Origin: Membranipora membranacea
Lineage: Eukaryota; Bryozoa; Gymnolaemata; Cheilostomatida; Membraniporidae
Length of the DNA stretch: 64,000 bases
Direction: 5' to 3'
NCBI GenBank assembly: GCA_914767715.1
Contig: OU612074.1
Span: 21,438,062 to 21,502,061 of the forward strand
Numbering within the stretch: the stretch's first letter is position 1; each line of letters opens with the position of its first letter. The position numbers and the translations under genes were made by a program. Shown here one piece after another: positions 38,801-50,690 of this stretch. Below the pieces are notes generated by a model. The model was given only the letters and a program-made list of their open reading frames with translations, ran no database searches and had not been told where the DNA came from.

Positions 38801-39359
38801 ATATCACTTTTAACAGGTTGCATTTTTTCAAAATGCCACTGCCTTCAGTGGGCGCTGATGTGAAGGAAAATACAACCAAATTGTTACGGATGGCTCGCAT
38901 TATGATTCTGGAGAGTATGTCATCTTCAACCAGACTAGTGGCATTTAAAGCAACTTGCAAGATTTCCCCAAGGATTCATATGTGACAGACCTCATACAAA
39001 TATCACAAATTATAAAGGCCTCTTTAAGTACAAATTAGATTCATTTTAGAAATTGAGATATGAATTTGTTGCTAAGTTCGAATATTCACATCAATAATTT
39101 ATATTTATATACAAAAATCATGCTGGTGTACTGTGACCTAATAATGATGTTCTTAAGGTTGTATGACCAGCTCACTCCTCATAGTCTGGATAATTATGTT
39201 GACTTGTTTTGACACTATATTGTCCGCTATGAAAAAAATATCAAAGTCTCGTTTCGACAAATAAAAATCCACATACTAATTAAAAAAGTATAAAAAAAGC
39301 AAATGACATCTTGCAATAGGAGCAGGTGCCATAACAGTAGGGTGTCAAACATCCAGATT
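35801..39359. other. No gene recognised; one GT-rich microsatellite
   Basis: AT-rich intergenic sequence. It includes a GTGTGTGC/GCGTGC microsatellite at about 36632-36685. Short open stretches at 37281-37588 and 38365-38643 on the minus strand have no recognisable motif. Confidence 0.4.
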
Positions 39360-39361
39360 TC

Positions 39362-40610
39362 GACATGTTTAAGATTTGAAAATTAGTTTCATTATTGTTC
39401 TGTACTGCTTGTTCATGATTCCGTATATGATTCAATAAACCATAAAGACCATCATGTAGAAGTCTCAATGCTATTTTCAACTCTTCTGGCACTTTGTAGA
39501 TACTCCTAAATAGGTACAAAGGAAGAAGAGATATTAGAGCGATAACACTAATTATCATTATAAAGATTACAGCTTCATGTAACCCACGGTCTCTAGGCTG
39601 GCCTATCCCGTTTGCCAAACTTTTATCTTGCCTTGGAGTTCTCTGATGGTCGCAGTCATGGTAAAGAATATGACTAGAAGTGCTGGGAAAAGTTGGACCT
39701 CATATTGAATGAGTATTTTCATAACCAAAGTTGTCTCTTCAGCTTCTTTCCTATTGCGATTCGAATTATTTATGACAACGCATCCTTGTCTTTCACATCT
39801 GCATCTGGTGCCTCCTTCTCCCCCTTTGTGACCTCTTCCCCTTTGCGTCCTCCTCTTCCCTCTTTGTGTAGTTCTCCCTGTCCATTTCCTTTTCTAGCTC
39901 CTGCGCTGGCCCCTTCTTCATGCCCAGTCCTTCCTCCCACTCCGAACCCACCTTCCGCTCCTGTTCCGTTGCCCGCCCCATCTTCCATTCTTGATCTTCC
40001 GACTCCACCTGCAGCTTGCAAATGAGTGACACTCTCTGGCAAGTGTGTAACGTTCTCCGGCGAACTAGTGACATTCTCTGGCAATTGAGTGACGTTCTCT
40101 GTCAAATCTTCACCTAACTCTAAGGCCAATTTACCAGATCTTACAGCGTCTTCCTTCCAAAAATAGATGCTGCAACTCATTGCATGCAGTATAATGATCG
40201 TTATCCAAATTATCTTTCCCAAGTTCTTCACAACAAAGTTGGTTCCATGCCTGTACGGATGGCACAATGCCATATAACGTTCAGAGCAGGCAAAAGCTGT
40301 GATATAGTAACGCATCTGTCTACAAGCACGGAGACAGGCTACCAAAAAGCTTCAGCATACAGTTTCCAAGGCTTAACCAGAACGAAAATAAGTCCACTGT
40401 CATCAACAATGTTTAACGAACTAAAGTACATGTCCAACAACGCCATAGTCAAGAGAACCTTGCCGCTAGGTCTAAACCTCAGGTCAGGTACCTTCAACAG
40501 CAATCCAGAATGCAGTAGGCTATATTTGCCACCACTACCAAACTATGCCAGACAGTTGGAAAAACAGTCCAACCAAATGTTGATGGCATCCTCACGTCTG
40601 ATGTCACAGA
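39362..40610 (-). pseudogene. Class A GPCR pseudogene with glycosylation-sequon repeat
   Basis: All seven spans can be followed on the minus strand, but in changing frames. TM1 (WHSLVVVANI) is followed by a shift before LLLKVPDLR and TM2 (MALLDMYFSS). Another shift comes before TM3, where SERY and MALCHPY replace ERF and MALCYPF. TM4 and a long loop lie in the open 191-codon piece (40345-39770). TM5 (LFPALLVIFFTM) is in another frame. TM6 and the start of TM7 are in 39618-39280, with a final shift before YGIMNKQYR. The loop holds three ENVT units and an ESVT, then a Gly/Glu/Lys-rich stretch. Five or so frame changes make it a pseudogene. Confidence 0.85.
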
Positions 40611-42059
40611 TTCAAGAAGATGGTTTCTCCAAACTAGATATGTGGTGTCTGGCGAACTTTTACCAAGTGACACATGTTAGATGCTCTACTCAGTTTTTAT
40701 TTCCTCTCATTGATTGAACTGCTTTGCTATAAGCTTATTGACAGAGAAATCATACTATCAGATCAAATGTTGAGCAGAATCATATTGACGACACCATTAA
40801 TAAAAGTAATATATTCGTTATTAAGTTTTTCTTCATTGATTTGATGGACTTCAGAACAGTCTAAACTCTACTGCTAATGGTGGATTGAAGTATTTTTCAC
40901 GATTGTTGGTTCCATTTTTCATGCTTTTGAAGTTATGCTCCCATAATCTAAATTTGAAAAATATTTCCTACATGTTTTGCCTACGTAGTTTTACTCGAGT
41001 GCTCTGATACTTGCTGTATATTTGACCACAGTTAGTTCAGGATACAACATACTTAAGATTTAAACCACACTCAGGATGAAGGAGGTTGTGCAGCAAATTG
41101 ATATTCAGAGATTGTGATCAAATAACATAAATACGTTTTGATTTCAACTAACCATTATAGATAAGTATGTGTTGCTGTTATATATGCTTATAAATGCAAG
41201 CACTTATATCTGTTTGTTAAATACCTAGATATATATTTACAGGTATAAAAAAGTATTATTATTAGGTTTGAGGTATAAACTTTAAACTCAAAGCTCAAAT
41301 ACCTTTAATCTGGTGGGAGTGCCTCCACAAACCCATCACTGACCTCAATCTCAAAACAACTGCGTTTACAGAGAAAAGAAGAACCTGGTTGATCAACACT
41401 AAAGATTAATCACAGGGGCAGAAGAACGTACAGCTTTGTACCAAGAGTTGATCATTGTTTGTTATCCCCACTTTTAGCAAAATGAGACAATTCTAATATC
41501 TACCAGGTACCGTTCCTGACAGACTGACATATTTGTGGAACCTTTTACAGCTCATACCCTTTCATTGGGTTTCATAGTGAAACTTGTGTGAGTTGATTTA
41601 AAAAAGGCGTAGACAATTAAACTCTAATGATAATCTTGTCCCAGCTTCATCAAAACACACTCCAATGAGTTTCATCTAACTTAAACATGAGATTGCGATT
41701 TTTTATGTTATAACTGAAACCTAATTTCAAAGTTTTAATTTTTTTAATTTAGTACTCATGAGAAGGTTAGTAATAGATCATACTCTTTTTGCCAATCTTA
41801 TGCAATATTGAATAAAGGTAATTCTTATTTTGAATTGAAATCTTTGAAAAGGTAGATAAAGTTTTACTAATGGGATGTGATCAGCCAGGAAACATGAAAG
41901 GGAAAAGAACAAGAAAGATTCAATTTATTGAACAATACTACCTTTATTAGCCCGTTCAACATAGATTCATTGGTTGACACACCGACATAACAGTTTACAA
42001 TTTATATATATATACACATATACATAAATATGAAATTAAAAGCAAGTCACATTAGCAGT
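40611..42059. other. No gene recognised
   Basis: AT-rich sequence flanking the receptor pseudogene. A TATATA/TACATA-rich tract is near 42000-42030. Confidence 0.35.
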
Positions 42060-42700
42060 GCGAGAAACGAAAGTTCAATTCACCAGCAATTCCAATTGTG
42101 TATGTGACTATTTGAGAATTGTGGTTTCGATTCTAAAACTGACAAGTGCTTATATGTCAGCACTCAACCTGTCATGACCTGCTTTTAGTCTTTCTAAGCT
42201 AGATATCAAATCAGAATCGAGTGTGTAAAATGCGTACTTTCTGGTGTTCCTGATTGAGCATCCGGTGCTTGCACTGTTGAGTGCTAATGAACTAGCATTC
42301 TCAATCTGTGATGACCATATATAAATAATTGTCTATGTGACTCTAGGTGAATTGAGGTTTTGTTTTTCACATTGTCAATGCACTATGAGTCACGTGCACA
42401 ATTATATACATAATTGAGTATGGTTACACACTTGGTCAATTTAATGAATCTTACTAAAAAAACGAGTATCCGGGATCATATTTCTAAGTGCTAATGAGAC
42501 AGCACTCTCATTCTGTGATCACATTCTTCTGTTATTGTAATCTAGAAAAAAAATACAGAATAGAGTTTCTTTAATTGCCTTACCTCTCTCGACCTCTCTC
42601 GCTGAAAGTATAAATCAAACTGATACAATAAGTTTCCGACGCTTGTTCCGCCTAGTGCAAATGAGAAATTATTGATTCTGTGTTGCTAATTTTAGTTCTT
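42060..42700. repeat. Degenerate spaced direct repeats
   Basis: Four similar modules occur near 42145, 42278, 42486 and 42653. Each has AGTGC(T/A)(A/T)AT, an ATGA or TGTCAG element, a CACTCTCA/CATTCTCA-like run and CTGTG(A/T)T. Spacing is irregular, 130-210 bases. They may be decayed copies of one tandem unit. Evidence is weak. Confidence 0.35.
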
Positions 42701-43264
42701 GTTAACTAAATAAATAAAGCAAGCTAAATTGTGCAAGTTCATTAAACTTTCAAGCATATTGACTGTCTTCATTATACAGCAGGACATCATGTCACTGACT
42801 GCTTACATGAAAACTCAGGAGAGAGAAACATCAAGGTGCTGGGGGCTGGAACAATCAACCTTGAAAACTCCCCAAATGGGTGTCGAACCCTAAAAAATCA
42901 AAATATTCATGACTAACTTAATAACGATAACCTACACAACACATTTCCATTTGTATTCTCGAATTTTAAAATCAAATCAAATACACCTGATATCGCTAGC
43001 CCTAATCCAGATATCTAGATATGAATTAAGTAAGAGCGTATCCCAGGTATTTCTTGTACTTCAAAGAGATCAAATCGAAACACCTTAATTTGCTTTTTTG
43101 AGTTTTTAAAATTAGTGGCTTTCCTAATCATTAAAGCAAGAGAGTGATAGTCAATCGCATTGCAAATATTTCAACCAAGGATTCATATGTGACGGATTTT
43201 TTTCCTTCAAGATCCAACGTTTTGGGTGGCCAAGATTTTTAAAAATGATTTCAGTGTCTATTTG

Positions 43265-44612
43265 CATTGCTTCATGGATATCATCATGGAAGCAAGGTGG
43301 ACTACCGGTGGACTACCGGTGGACGTGCTGATGATAGATGATGTTTCACTAGCAGTCGTCACCATCTGCCTACGGTTCGTTAGGCAGCTGTGAGTCCAGT
43401 TGATGACATTTGGGTGCATGTCAGAGTTTCATAACTTGTTGATTAGCACTGATGGAGATATTGTGTTAAAAGCACTGGTGAAGTCAATGAACACAGAGTT
43501 GACAGAGTTCTTAGAGTTACAATCTAAGTGTTCGCTTATAAGGTCTAGAGTTAGTAGAAGAGCATCATCAGTCGACCTCCCAGGACGGTAGGCAAACTGA
43601 TGTGGGTCGGTTACAAGCGGCAGATAGTGTTTCACTTGCAGTCTCTCAAGGCATTTAGATAATACTGAGGTTAAGGCTATAGGTCGAAAGTCCTTGACCG
43701 CACATGCTGATTTGATCTTCGGAATCGGCTTAATATTGGAGAGTTTCCATTGGTGTTGGAATATACCTTGAGATATACTGTTGTTGAAGAGAGTGCGTAC
43801 TGGTTCTGCTAGTGTGTGAGCCGCTGTTTTGAGGAGACTCGGTGAGATTGAGTTCAGCCTACTCTAGACTCAATCAGAGCAGCTCCAGCCTACTCTAGAC
43901 TCAATCAGCGACTGGTGTCACAACCACAAGCTGCTCATCAATACAACCAAAACTAAGTCACTGACCTTCACTAATGCAAGAGACAATCCACCATCTCCTG
44001 TTCTCTCTATCAACAACACCAGCATTGATAATGTCAATGATTACAAGTATCTAGGCACAACTCTCACGTCAAAGCTAAAGTTTGACCTAAATACCGAGCT
44101 TATCACATCTAAAACTCGCAAGAAACTGTTTATCATGAGTAAATCACGTTACATGGGAACATCAGATCAGATCAGCTCATGCTAAACTGCTATCAAACAT
44201 TTATTGAGAGTTCCCTGCTTTTCCACTCCACTGCCATATATCACCATATGTCAGAGAAAAACAAAGCTGACCTATATAAAGTGACACGTACCGCTGAGAA
44301 GCTAGCCAACACTACTCTACCACAACCACAACATGTTGTTGAACAGCGACTCAAGACCAAGGCTCTGAGAATAACCGCCAGTATTGACGTTTGACATGCT
44401 ACCATCTGGTCGGTTTCGTGCTGTAAAAGCACGTATAAATCTGAGGCGTAATTGTTTCCGTGCCATTGCAATTAATACATTGAACAAATAAATCTTAGTC
44501 TATGCTTTTTCCACTTTTATTTTTTTGTATTTATACTTGCATTTTAAGAGCTCATTTTACAGTTTTATCAGCAGTCCAGCAATTTTATTTATCAGTAGTG
44601 ATATAATAAAGG
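43265..44612 (+). mobile_element. CR1/Rex1-like LINE with inverted 5' half
   Basis: The upstream half is antisense. A minus-strand frame (43635-43429) carries HQFAYRPGRSTDDALL and FIDFTSAFNTISP, the middle of a Rex1/CR1-type reverse transcriptase. The downstream half is sense and starts just after the junction at about 43855. It has KLLINTTKTKSLTF, YKYLGTTLTSKLKF and, near 44400, the terminal LPSGRFRAVKARINLRR. The 3' end is a short TACATACATA run at about 44610. Thus the 5' and 3' parts of one element face opposite ways. The junction shows a duplicated CAGCCTACTCTAGACTCAAT. Confidence 0.75.
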
Positions 44613-44624
44613 TACATACATACA

Positions 44625-44795
44625 TACATGTAAAAGTCTCATTAGTTGTTTCACTTCCTTTGGTACCTTGTAGATACTCTGCCATATGTTCAAATGAACA
44701 GGAGACATAAAAGCAATAACACTCAATATTATTATCTAGTTTACAGTTTCAAGTGACCCACAATCTGTTGGCTGTCCTGCCCAAGGTTATTAATT
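44625..44795 (-). pseudogene. Class A GPCR relic (TM6 to TM7 start)
   Basis: On the minus strand about 50 codons align with TM6 and the following loop of the pseudogene at 39.4-40.6 kb: SVIAFMSPVHL against SVIALISLLPL, then QSIYKVPKEVKQLMRLL against RSIYKVPEELKIALRLL. One stop interrupts it. The LINE ends immediately upstream at 44612, so the LINE may have inserted into or beside this remnant. Confidence 0.75.
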
Positions 44796-45518
44796 TTCTT
44801 CATAGCTTTAAAGTCTTGAGGAAAGTAACAAACAACCCCTGTTAATATCATAGCACACTCATATCAACAGAAAAAAAAGGACATTATTGAATGACATCAC
44901 CGATTTCAAAGTGGGAAAACCCAGGTGAGAGGGGTGGGGAACCGTAATTGGATTAGGAAACCCTTTTGAAAGGAACAGAAGAACATCGCTTAAAAGAATA
45001 TCATTTGATTGCCCGTCAAACTTACTAAGATATACTCAAGAAGAAAATAGCGGTTTTATAATTCTTCTCAATGGGTAAGCTAGCACATGTCATACACAGA
45101 CAGTTACAGACTACTATAAAAAAAAAGGCTCAGCGGCAGATAAAGGATTATAATCAAATCTCTGAGATTCATGCAGCAACTGCTATGTTGGTAATTTTTT
45201 TAATTTAATCCTTACCTATTAAATATGTCATATTACAGTTGTACATGTTTGATGGGTTTAAAACTTACATTTAAGTTGCCTGCTCTTATTGGTAGATGCA
45301 ATAATATATCCAAATATCAATGAAATGAATGAGGAAGTTGGTACAATAGTTGCACAGCATGTTGCACCTCAGTCATACCTGTCGACCCTCCCGGTTAGGA
45401 GGTTTCCTGTATTTAGGGCATACTCCCTGTAGTGAAAAGTCCCCTGTATCCTCACAGTTTACCAACGATTCATGTAAAAAAAATTCTTAGGATACAAAGA
45501 AGAAATCCTTCTACAAGA
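44796..45518. other. No gene recognised
   Basis: AT-rich spacer between the receptor relic and the fold-back element. Confidence 0.35.
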
Positions 45519-46163
45519 ATCTTAAAGAATTTGTTTGAGGCTGCTCTTTTGTATCACATCTTATTCCCCATATTTTATTCTATCATGTGAGCGATTTTCA
45601 GCTTTATAATCCAAATATTGAGGAAGTTATGGCCTCTCAAACTTCCAAGGTGACGGCAATTTATCGGCAGTATGAATCAGCCGGCAATCCCTAGGGTACG
45701 TTACTAATATTGATGATCAAAATGTTCAAATCTGTAACGGTCTCGAACCCAGGTCCAAATGGCTTTGCAGGCGACGCCGCTAATACTCAGCTATATTGTC
45801 TACTGGCTAACCTAGTTGGTCCAAGTGGCGTGATGGTAGCGTCGCGTCGTTGCCTATAGGTATTGGGACCCGGGGTTCGATTCCAACCCAGGTCTGAATT
45901 TTGATCATCATCTTATCTGTGTGATTATTAGTGTATTAACTAATAACTCATAATGTCTATGCCAGATGTCTATGGTTGTGACATACCCCAGGGGAAACAT
46001 CCGGCTTATTCCCAATGCCGATTGAAGGCAATCACCCTGGAAGTTTGAGAGGCCATAACTTCCTCAATATTTGGATTCTAAAGCTGAAAATCGCTCACAT
46101 GATAGAATAAAATATGGAGAATAGGATGTGATACAAAAGAGCAGCCTCAAACAAAGTCTTTAA
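45519..46163. mobile_element. Fold-back element with two opposed tRNA-like SINE heads
   Basis: The long terminal inverted repeats (about 45519-45705 and 45970-46163) match closely over roughly 190 bases. Between them sit two tRNA-like sequences in opposite orientation. The plus copy (about 45819-45895) has an A-box-like TGGCGTGATGG and a perfect B-box GGTTCGATTCC. The minus copy (about 45808-45733) has the related B-box GGTTCGAGACC. Sequence beyond each head (CTGAATTTTGATCATC) is also mirrored, so the whole unit is one large imperfect palindrome. Related single arms occur at 1-115 and 58125-58280, showing a dispersed family. Confidence 0.85.
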
Positions 46164-46793
46164 AGAGTTGGCCTCAGTTTTTACGTTCAGATTATTGATG
46201 TTGCAAATTCACCTTCCCTTCCCTTCTGCAGGTGAAACTGTGTCCGTTGAAATGCTCGAATGCTCAGGTAAGCAAATCTAAATATTTGACTACGTGATAT
46301 TCACAGCCCAATGTGGTAGGGAAGTCTCAGGGTCATTTCACAAACATGCCTGATGTTAGGCCAGAAGCAGCTATAGCCTAAGTTGTTATGGCACGGACAA
46401 TATTTGATGGCAGGATTCTGATCACTTTTTATACTACATCAATATATTTTCTGTAAAATTCACCGGGTGTACCCAGTTGTAGTGGTCATATTTTGAAAAT
46501 AAATGGCAATTCGTTTTCAATTTAAATGAAGAGAACATAAATCCTCAAGCTGACCTACTTGTATAGAGGACCAATCATCAGTGTGATAATAAAGAAATCT
46601 ATTTATAAAATACTCAATCGCATCAACTTGAATTTGGCATTGACATAGCAAATATCAATAATGCATCTTTGTACGGTGCTATTGACTTACGCCCAGCCTT
46701 TGTTAAATTTAACTCTCATGCTTTAGCAGATGACATAATACAAGGAAGCATGAACATGTCTAACAAAATGACGGTATCACTTTGACTAACATT

Positions 46794-49282
46794 ATGGAGT
46801 GTATTATTCACTATGAGAAAGTAGATGAAGCAGCCGAGAGTGTTGTTTTGTCAGCCTCAAGGCTTGCTGAACTCAAATATGTGGCTAAAGAGTGGGTGAA
46901 AACTGGGAAAGAGCCGGAATGCTTCATTGGCAAAAATCTATTGACAATGACAATGGATGAATGTAGTACCTATAAATACCATCGTCTTTGTATGTTCAGA
47001 TTTTCTAAATCCAAGCTAGAAAGAGCCAAGGAAAGTGCCATGAAGAGAAAGGTTTGTATAGAACATGCTCATGATTCAGGATTTACTCTCAAATATTAAT
47101 TGATGACCACGGTGCTGTATGGAAGACCACCTTGTGTTGCTTTGTTTGAACCGATATGAAACTTTGTGTGACGTTGCTCTCAGTCAGAGATAGTGTTTGG
47201 GCCAAGAAGATCATACTGTGATAAATAAGAGAGTTCTATCAAGGAGAAAAAGACTCTTACTCCTTGATAGAACTCTATTATATATCACAGAATGATCACA
47301 ACACTGAATTAAATCATAGTTGGAAAATCTGAGCTGCCTTCAATTTTTTTCAGTCTTGATTGATTGACCCTTGTAATTGCTACTCATTAACCCTGCTCTA
47401 ATAATATCCTGTTTTTAAGAATGAGGATGGAGCCAATTTGCCGAGCCCAAAGAAACTCAGGTCTTCAGAACCGAGTACTAGTAAGCCTCAGACATTCTCT
47501 TCTACCTGTGTCATATGTAATAAGGAGAAGTACAAAAACCGCAAGAAACTACCGACCTCTAGAGCTGAGACTTTAGATGCTGGTAAGTACAATAAACTGC
47601 TACATCATAATCTCAGGTTTTATTCTGCCTTCTGCAGACTCTGTAGGGTTGAATTGTTGATTAATTGAGGGAACTTTTCCAATAACATGTGTTGTATGAT
47701 CTAAGCTGCATCAATCATAACTATCTGGAGACGAATGATATATCAGTGAGAGAGCCAGCTTTCAAAAATATTATCCTTCTATTTAGGGGGTTTACTTCCT
47801 GCCGCAGAAGCCAAGAATGACACAAAGCTGTTGTCAAGTTTTCAGTTAGGAGATCCTGTTGCCCGTGAAATGAGATATCATTGTGCATGCCACAAGAATT
47901 ATATCGCAACTGTTACGAACCAGCTCAGGTAAAAACTATAAAATCTGTTTATCATTGTCATTTGTCTGGCTCAACATTATTTGTGTTACATTCCTATGCT
48001 GTCCCTCTTTGAAAATTGTTAACAAGTTCACTTGGACGTAGAGATGAGTTCATATGAAGTGCTGTAAAATTGTTATACCAATTGTTTTAGATCTAAATCA
48101 AAAGCTCGCTTTGTGAGATCTGCATCATGGCGACAACTTGAGGACCTGGTTAGCTCAAAGATAGAGCGCGAGAAGGGTTTTTACACTGTATCTGATTTAC
48201 TTGGCTTATATAATAAAATACGTAGAGATAACAGAGAAGATGAGACCAGGTAAGACTATGATATATATTTATATATACTAGTATCCCACAATGCAATTTT
48301 CTGGAATTCCCAGTGAGATCAGGGCGATAAAATCTTGCGAGACTGGGGTTCCCAGGTTGAAGTTGCATTGTGCAAGCATAATCAACCTGCGGTTTTGAGA
48401 ACACTCAAATGCATTGATCAAACTTTGGCCTTGTTAGATTAGGATTAATTAAAAAAAAATGAAAAGTTATGTCAAAATCTTTTTCTTCCTCTGACTAACA
48501 TGTATTGTGCTTTAAGACAAAAATATCATCTTTTTACAGCCGAAAAGCTTTTGTCTACCGCCTGAAGAGAGAGTTTAAAGGCCGCCTTAGTTTTCATCAA
48601 GCCTCTGATCCCTCTCATGGTGATATAGTGACGAGCAGCAATGCAGTTTTGACTGATTTAGTGACTGATACATCAGTACTCACAAACACATCCAGCCTCT
48701 TGAGCGAGGTCGACACTGCCAGCTCATGTGATGAGGAAATCCCTTTCAATAGTGTAACCCAATCCAATCAATATCAACTCAATCAGGCAGCAATTTCACT
48801 CCGTTTGTATATAGATCAAACCAAAAAAGTCGAGATCCCCTGGCCACCTACTGCAGACAACCTTAACGCTGAGGCCTGTGTCGAATTTGTTCCGCCACCT
48901 ACTATTTAATTTTCTAGCTATGACGACAGGTCATGCTGATGTGGTCTGTGACTGGAACACCTACTATAATTTGGACGCCTCTGTTCGCCTAAAAATTCTC
49001 AGCTTAGCCCAAGACATTGTACAGCTAAGCTCCAAAGGTGCTGCTGTTACTCCTAAGTCTTTAGCCATCGGCCTAAAAATGAGGCATATGACTGGGTTTA
49101 AATTGCTAGCCAAACTTATTCATGGATTTGGTCATTATTGCAGCTATGACTCAATTATTAGGCTCGAAACAGCACTTGCTTTGAAGCAAGCTGCAAATAC
49201 AGCTTTCAGAGAGAACAGTCTTGATGAGGAGGAGGAGGAGGCTGGCGGAGACGAGGATGATGAGGATGAGGAAAATGAGTGA
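46794..49282 (+). pseudogene. Multi-exon gene of unknown family, one frameshift
   Basis: Five exons splice in phase: 46794-47051, 47420-47582, 47787-47928, 48091-48249, and 48540 to the end. The protein has a YHRLCMFRF segment, a Cys pair CVICNKEKYKNRKK, a second cluster YHCACHKNY, then RSASWRQLEDLV and a final region with LFNFLAMTTG, LSLAQDIVQLSSKG, TPKSLAIGLKMRHMTG and GFGHYCSYDS. It ends in an acidic tail (EEEEEAGGDEDDEDEENE). One extra base near 48900 (between VPPP and LFNFLA) breaks the last exon. The pattern reminds me of large repeated gene families in invertebrate genomes, but I cannot name it. The Cys/His spacing suggests metal binding. I assign no function. Confidence 0.65.
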
Positions 49283-49299
49283 CCAAATAATAAAAGTTC

Positions 49300-50690
49300 T
49301 TGTTGACTGTAACAAAAAATACTACAATTTTCACTAACTAAAAGTGATTTTGTGAAAAATTTGTGAGATGCTGCTGCTGACAATGACTGATACAACCGGG
49401 TACACCCTTATTTGTTAATTCAGCACCCTTTTTTACCCTAGAAACATTTATATTCTCGTTCTCTGTTGGCTGTATCGAACACTAAAATCTTCACTAACTT
49501 AAAGCTCTTTATTGAATCAATTGGGATATGCTGTCATATACTGCCACGCTGCCGCTGATGATGACCACTATAACCGGGAACACCCTCATTTTTGGATTCA
49601 GCACACTTTTTTACACTAGAAGCATATTAATCTTGTTCCCTGTTGACCGTTGACTGTATCAAATGCCACAATTATCACTTAGTAGAAGTGAATTTGTAAA
49701 AAAAAGTCGGATTTGCTCCCACGCTGCCGCTGACAATGACTGATACAACTGGGTACACCCTCATTTTTGAATTCAGCACCCTTTTTTACCCTAGGAACAT
49801 ATATATTCTTGTTCTCTGTTGGCTGTATCAAACACTAAAATATTCACTAACTAAAAGCGCTTGGTTGAAAATTTTGGGACATGCTGCCATATGCTGCCAC
49901 GCTGCCGCTGATGATGACCCCTACAACCAGGTACACCCTCATTTTTGGATTCAGCACATTTTTTTACACTAGAAGCATATTAATCTTGTTCCCTGTTGAC
50001 CGTTGACTGTATCAAATGCCACAATTTTCACTTAGTAGAAGTGAATTTGTAAAGAAAAGTCGGATTTGCTCCCACGCTGCCGCTGACAATGACCAATACA
50101 ACCGGGTACACACTCATTTTTGGATTCAGCACACTTTTTTACCCTAGAAACAGATATATTCTTGTTCTCTGTTGGCTGTAACAAACACTACAATCTTTAC
50201 TAATTAAATGTGATTTATTGAACATTTGTGATATGCTGCCATATACTGCCACGCTGCCGCTGACGATGACCGCTACAACCGGGTACACCCTCATTTTTGG
50301 ATTCAGCACACTTTTTTACTCTAGAAACATATTATTCTTGTTCTCTGTTGACCGTTGACTGTATCAAACACTACAATTTTAACTAACTAAATGAGAATTT
50401 GTAAAAGATGTGGCATATGCTGCCGCGCTGCCGCTGACAATGACCAATACAACCGGGTACACCCTCAATTTTGGATTCAGCACACTTTTTTACCCTAGAA
50501 ACAGATATATTCTTGTTCTCTATTGGCTGTAACAAACACTACAATCTTTACTAACTAAATGCGATTTATTGAAAATTTGTGATATGCTGCCATATACTGC
50601 CACGCTGCTGCTGACGATGACCGCTACAACCGGGTACACCCTCATTTTTGGATTCAGCACACTTTTTTACCCTAGAAATACTTGTTTTTT
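49300..50690. repeat. Satellite array of alternating A and B monomers (353-base dimer)
   Basis: Eight monomers of 174-178 bases can be phased on the motif ACCGGGTACACCCTCA (49395, 49573, 49748, 49926, 50101, 50278, 50452, 50629). They alternate strictly. A-type monomers have GCTGACAATGAC before the motif. B-type monomers have an extra TGCCATATACTGCCACG and GATGACC.CTA. The true period is therefore a dimer of about 353 bases, repeated four times. All monomers contain GCTGCCGCTGA and TTGTTC(T/C)CTGTTG. Confidence 0.92.

Noticed and set aside
39693-40025. Plus-strand proline-rich open frame
   Set aside because: It is the complement of the Gly/Glu/Lys-rich loop of the receptor pseudogene on the minus strand.
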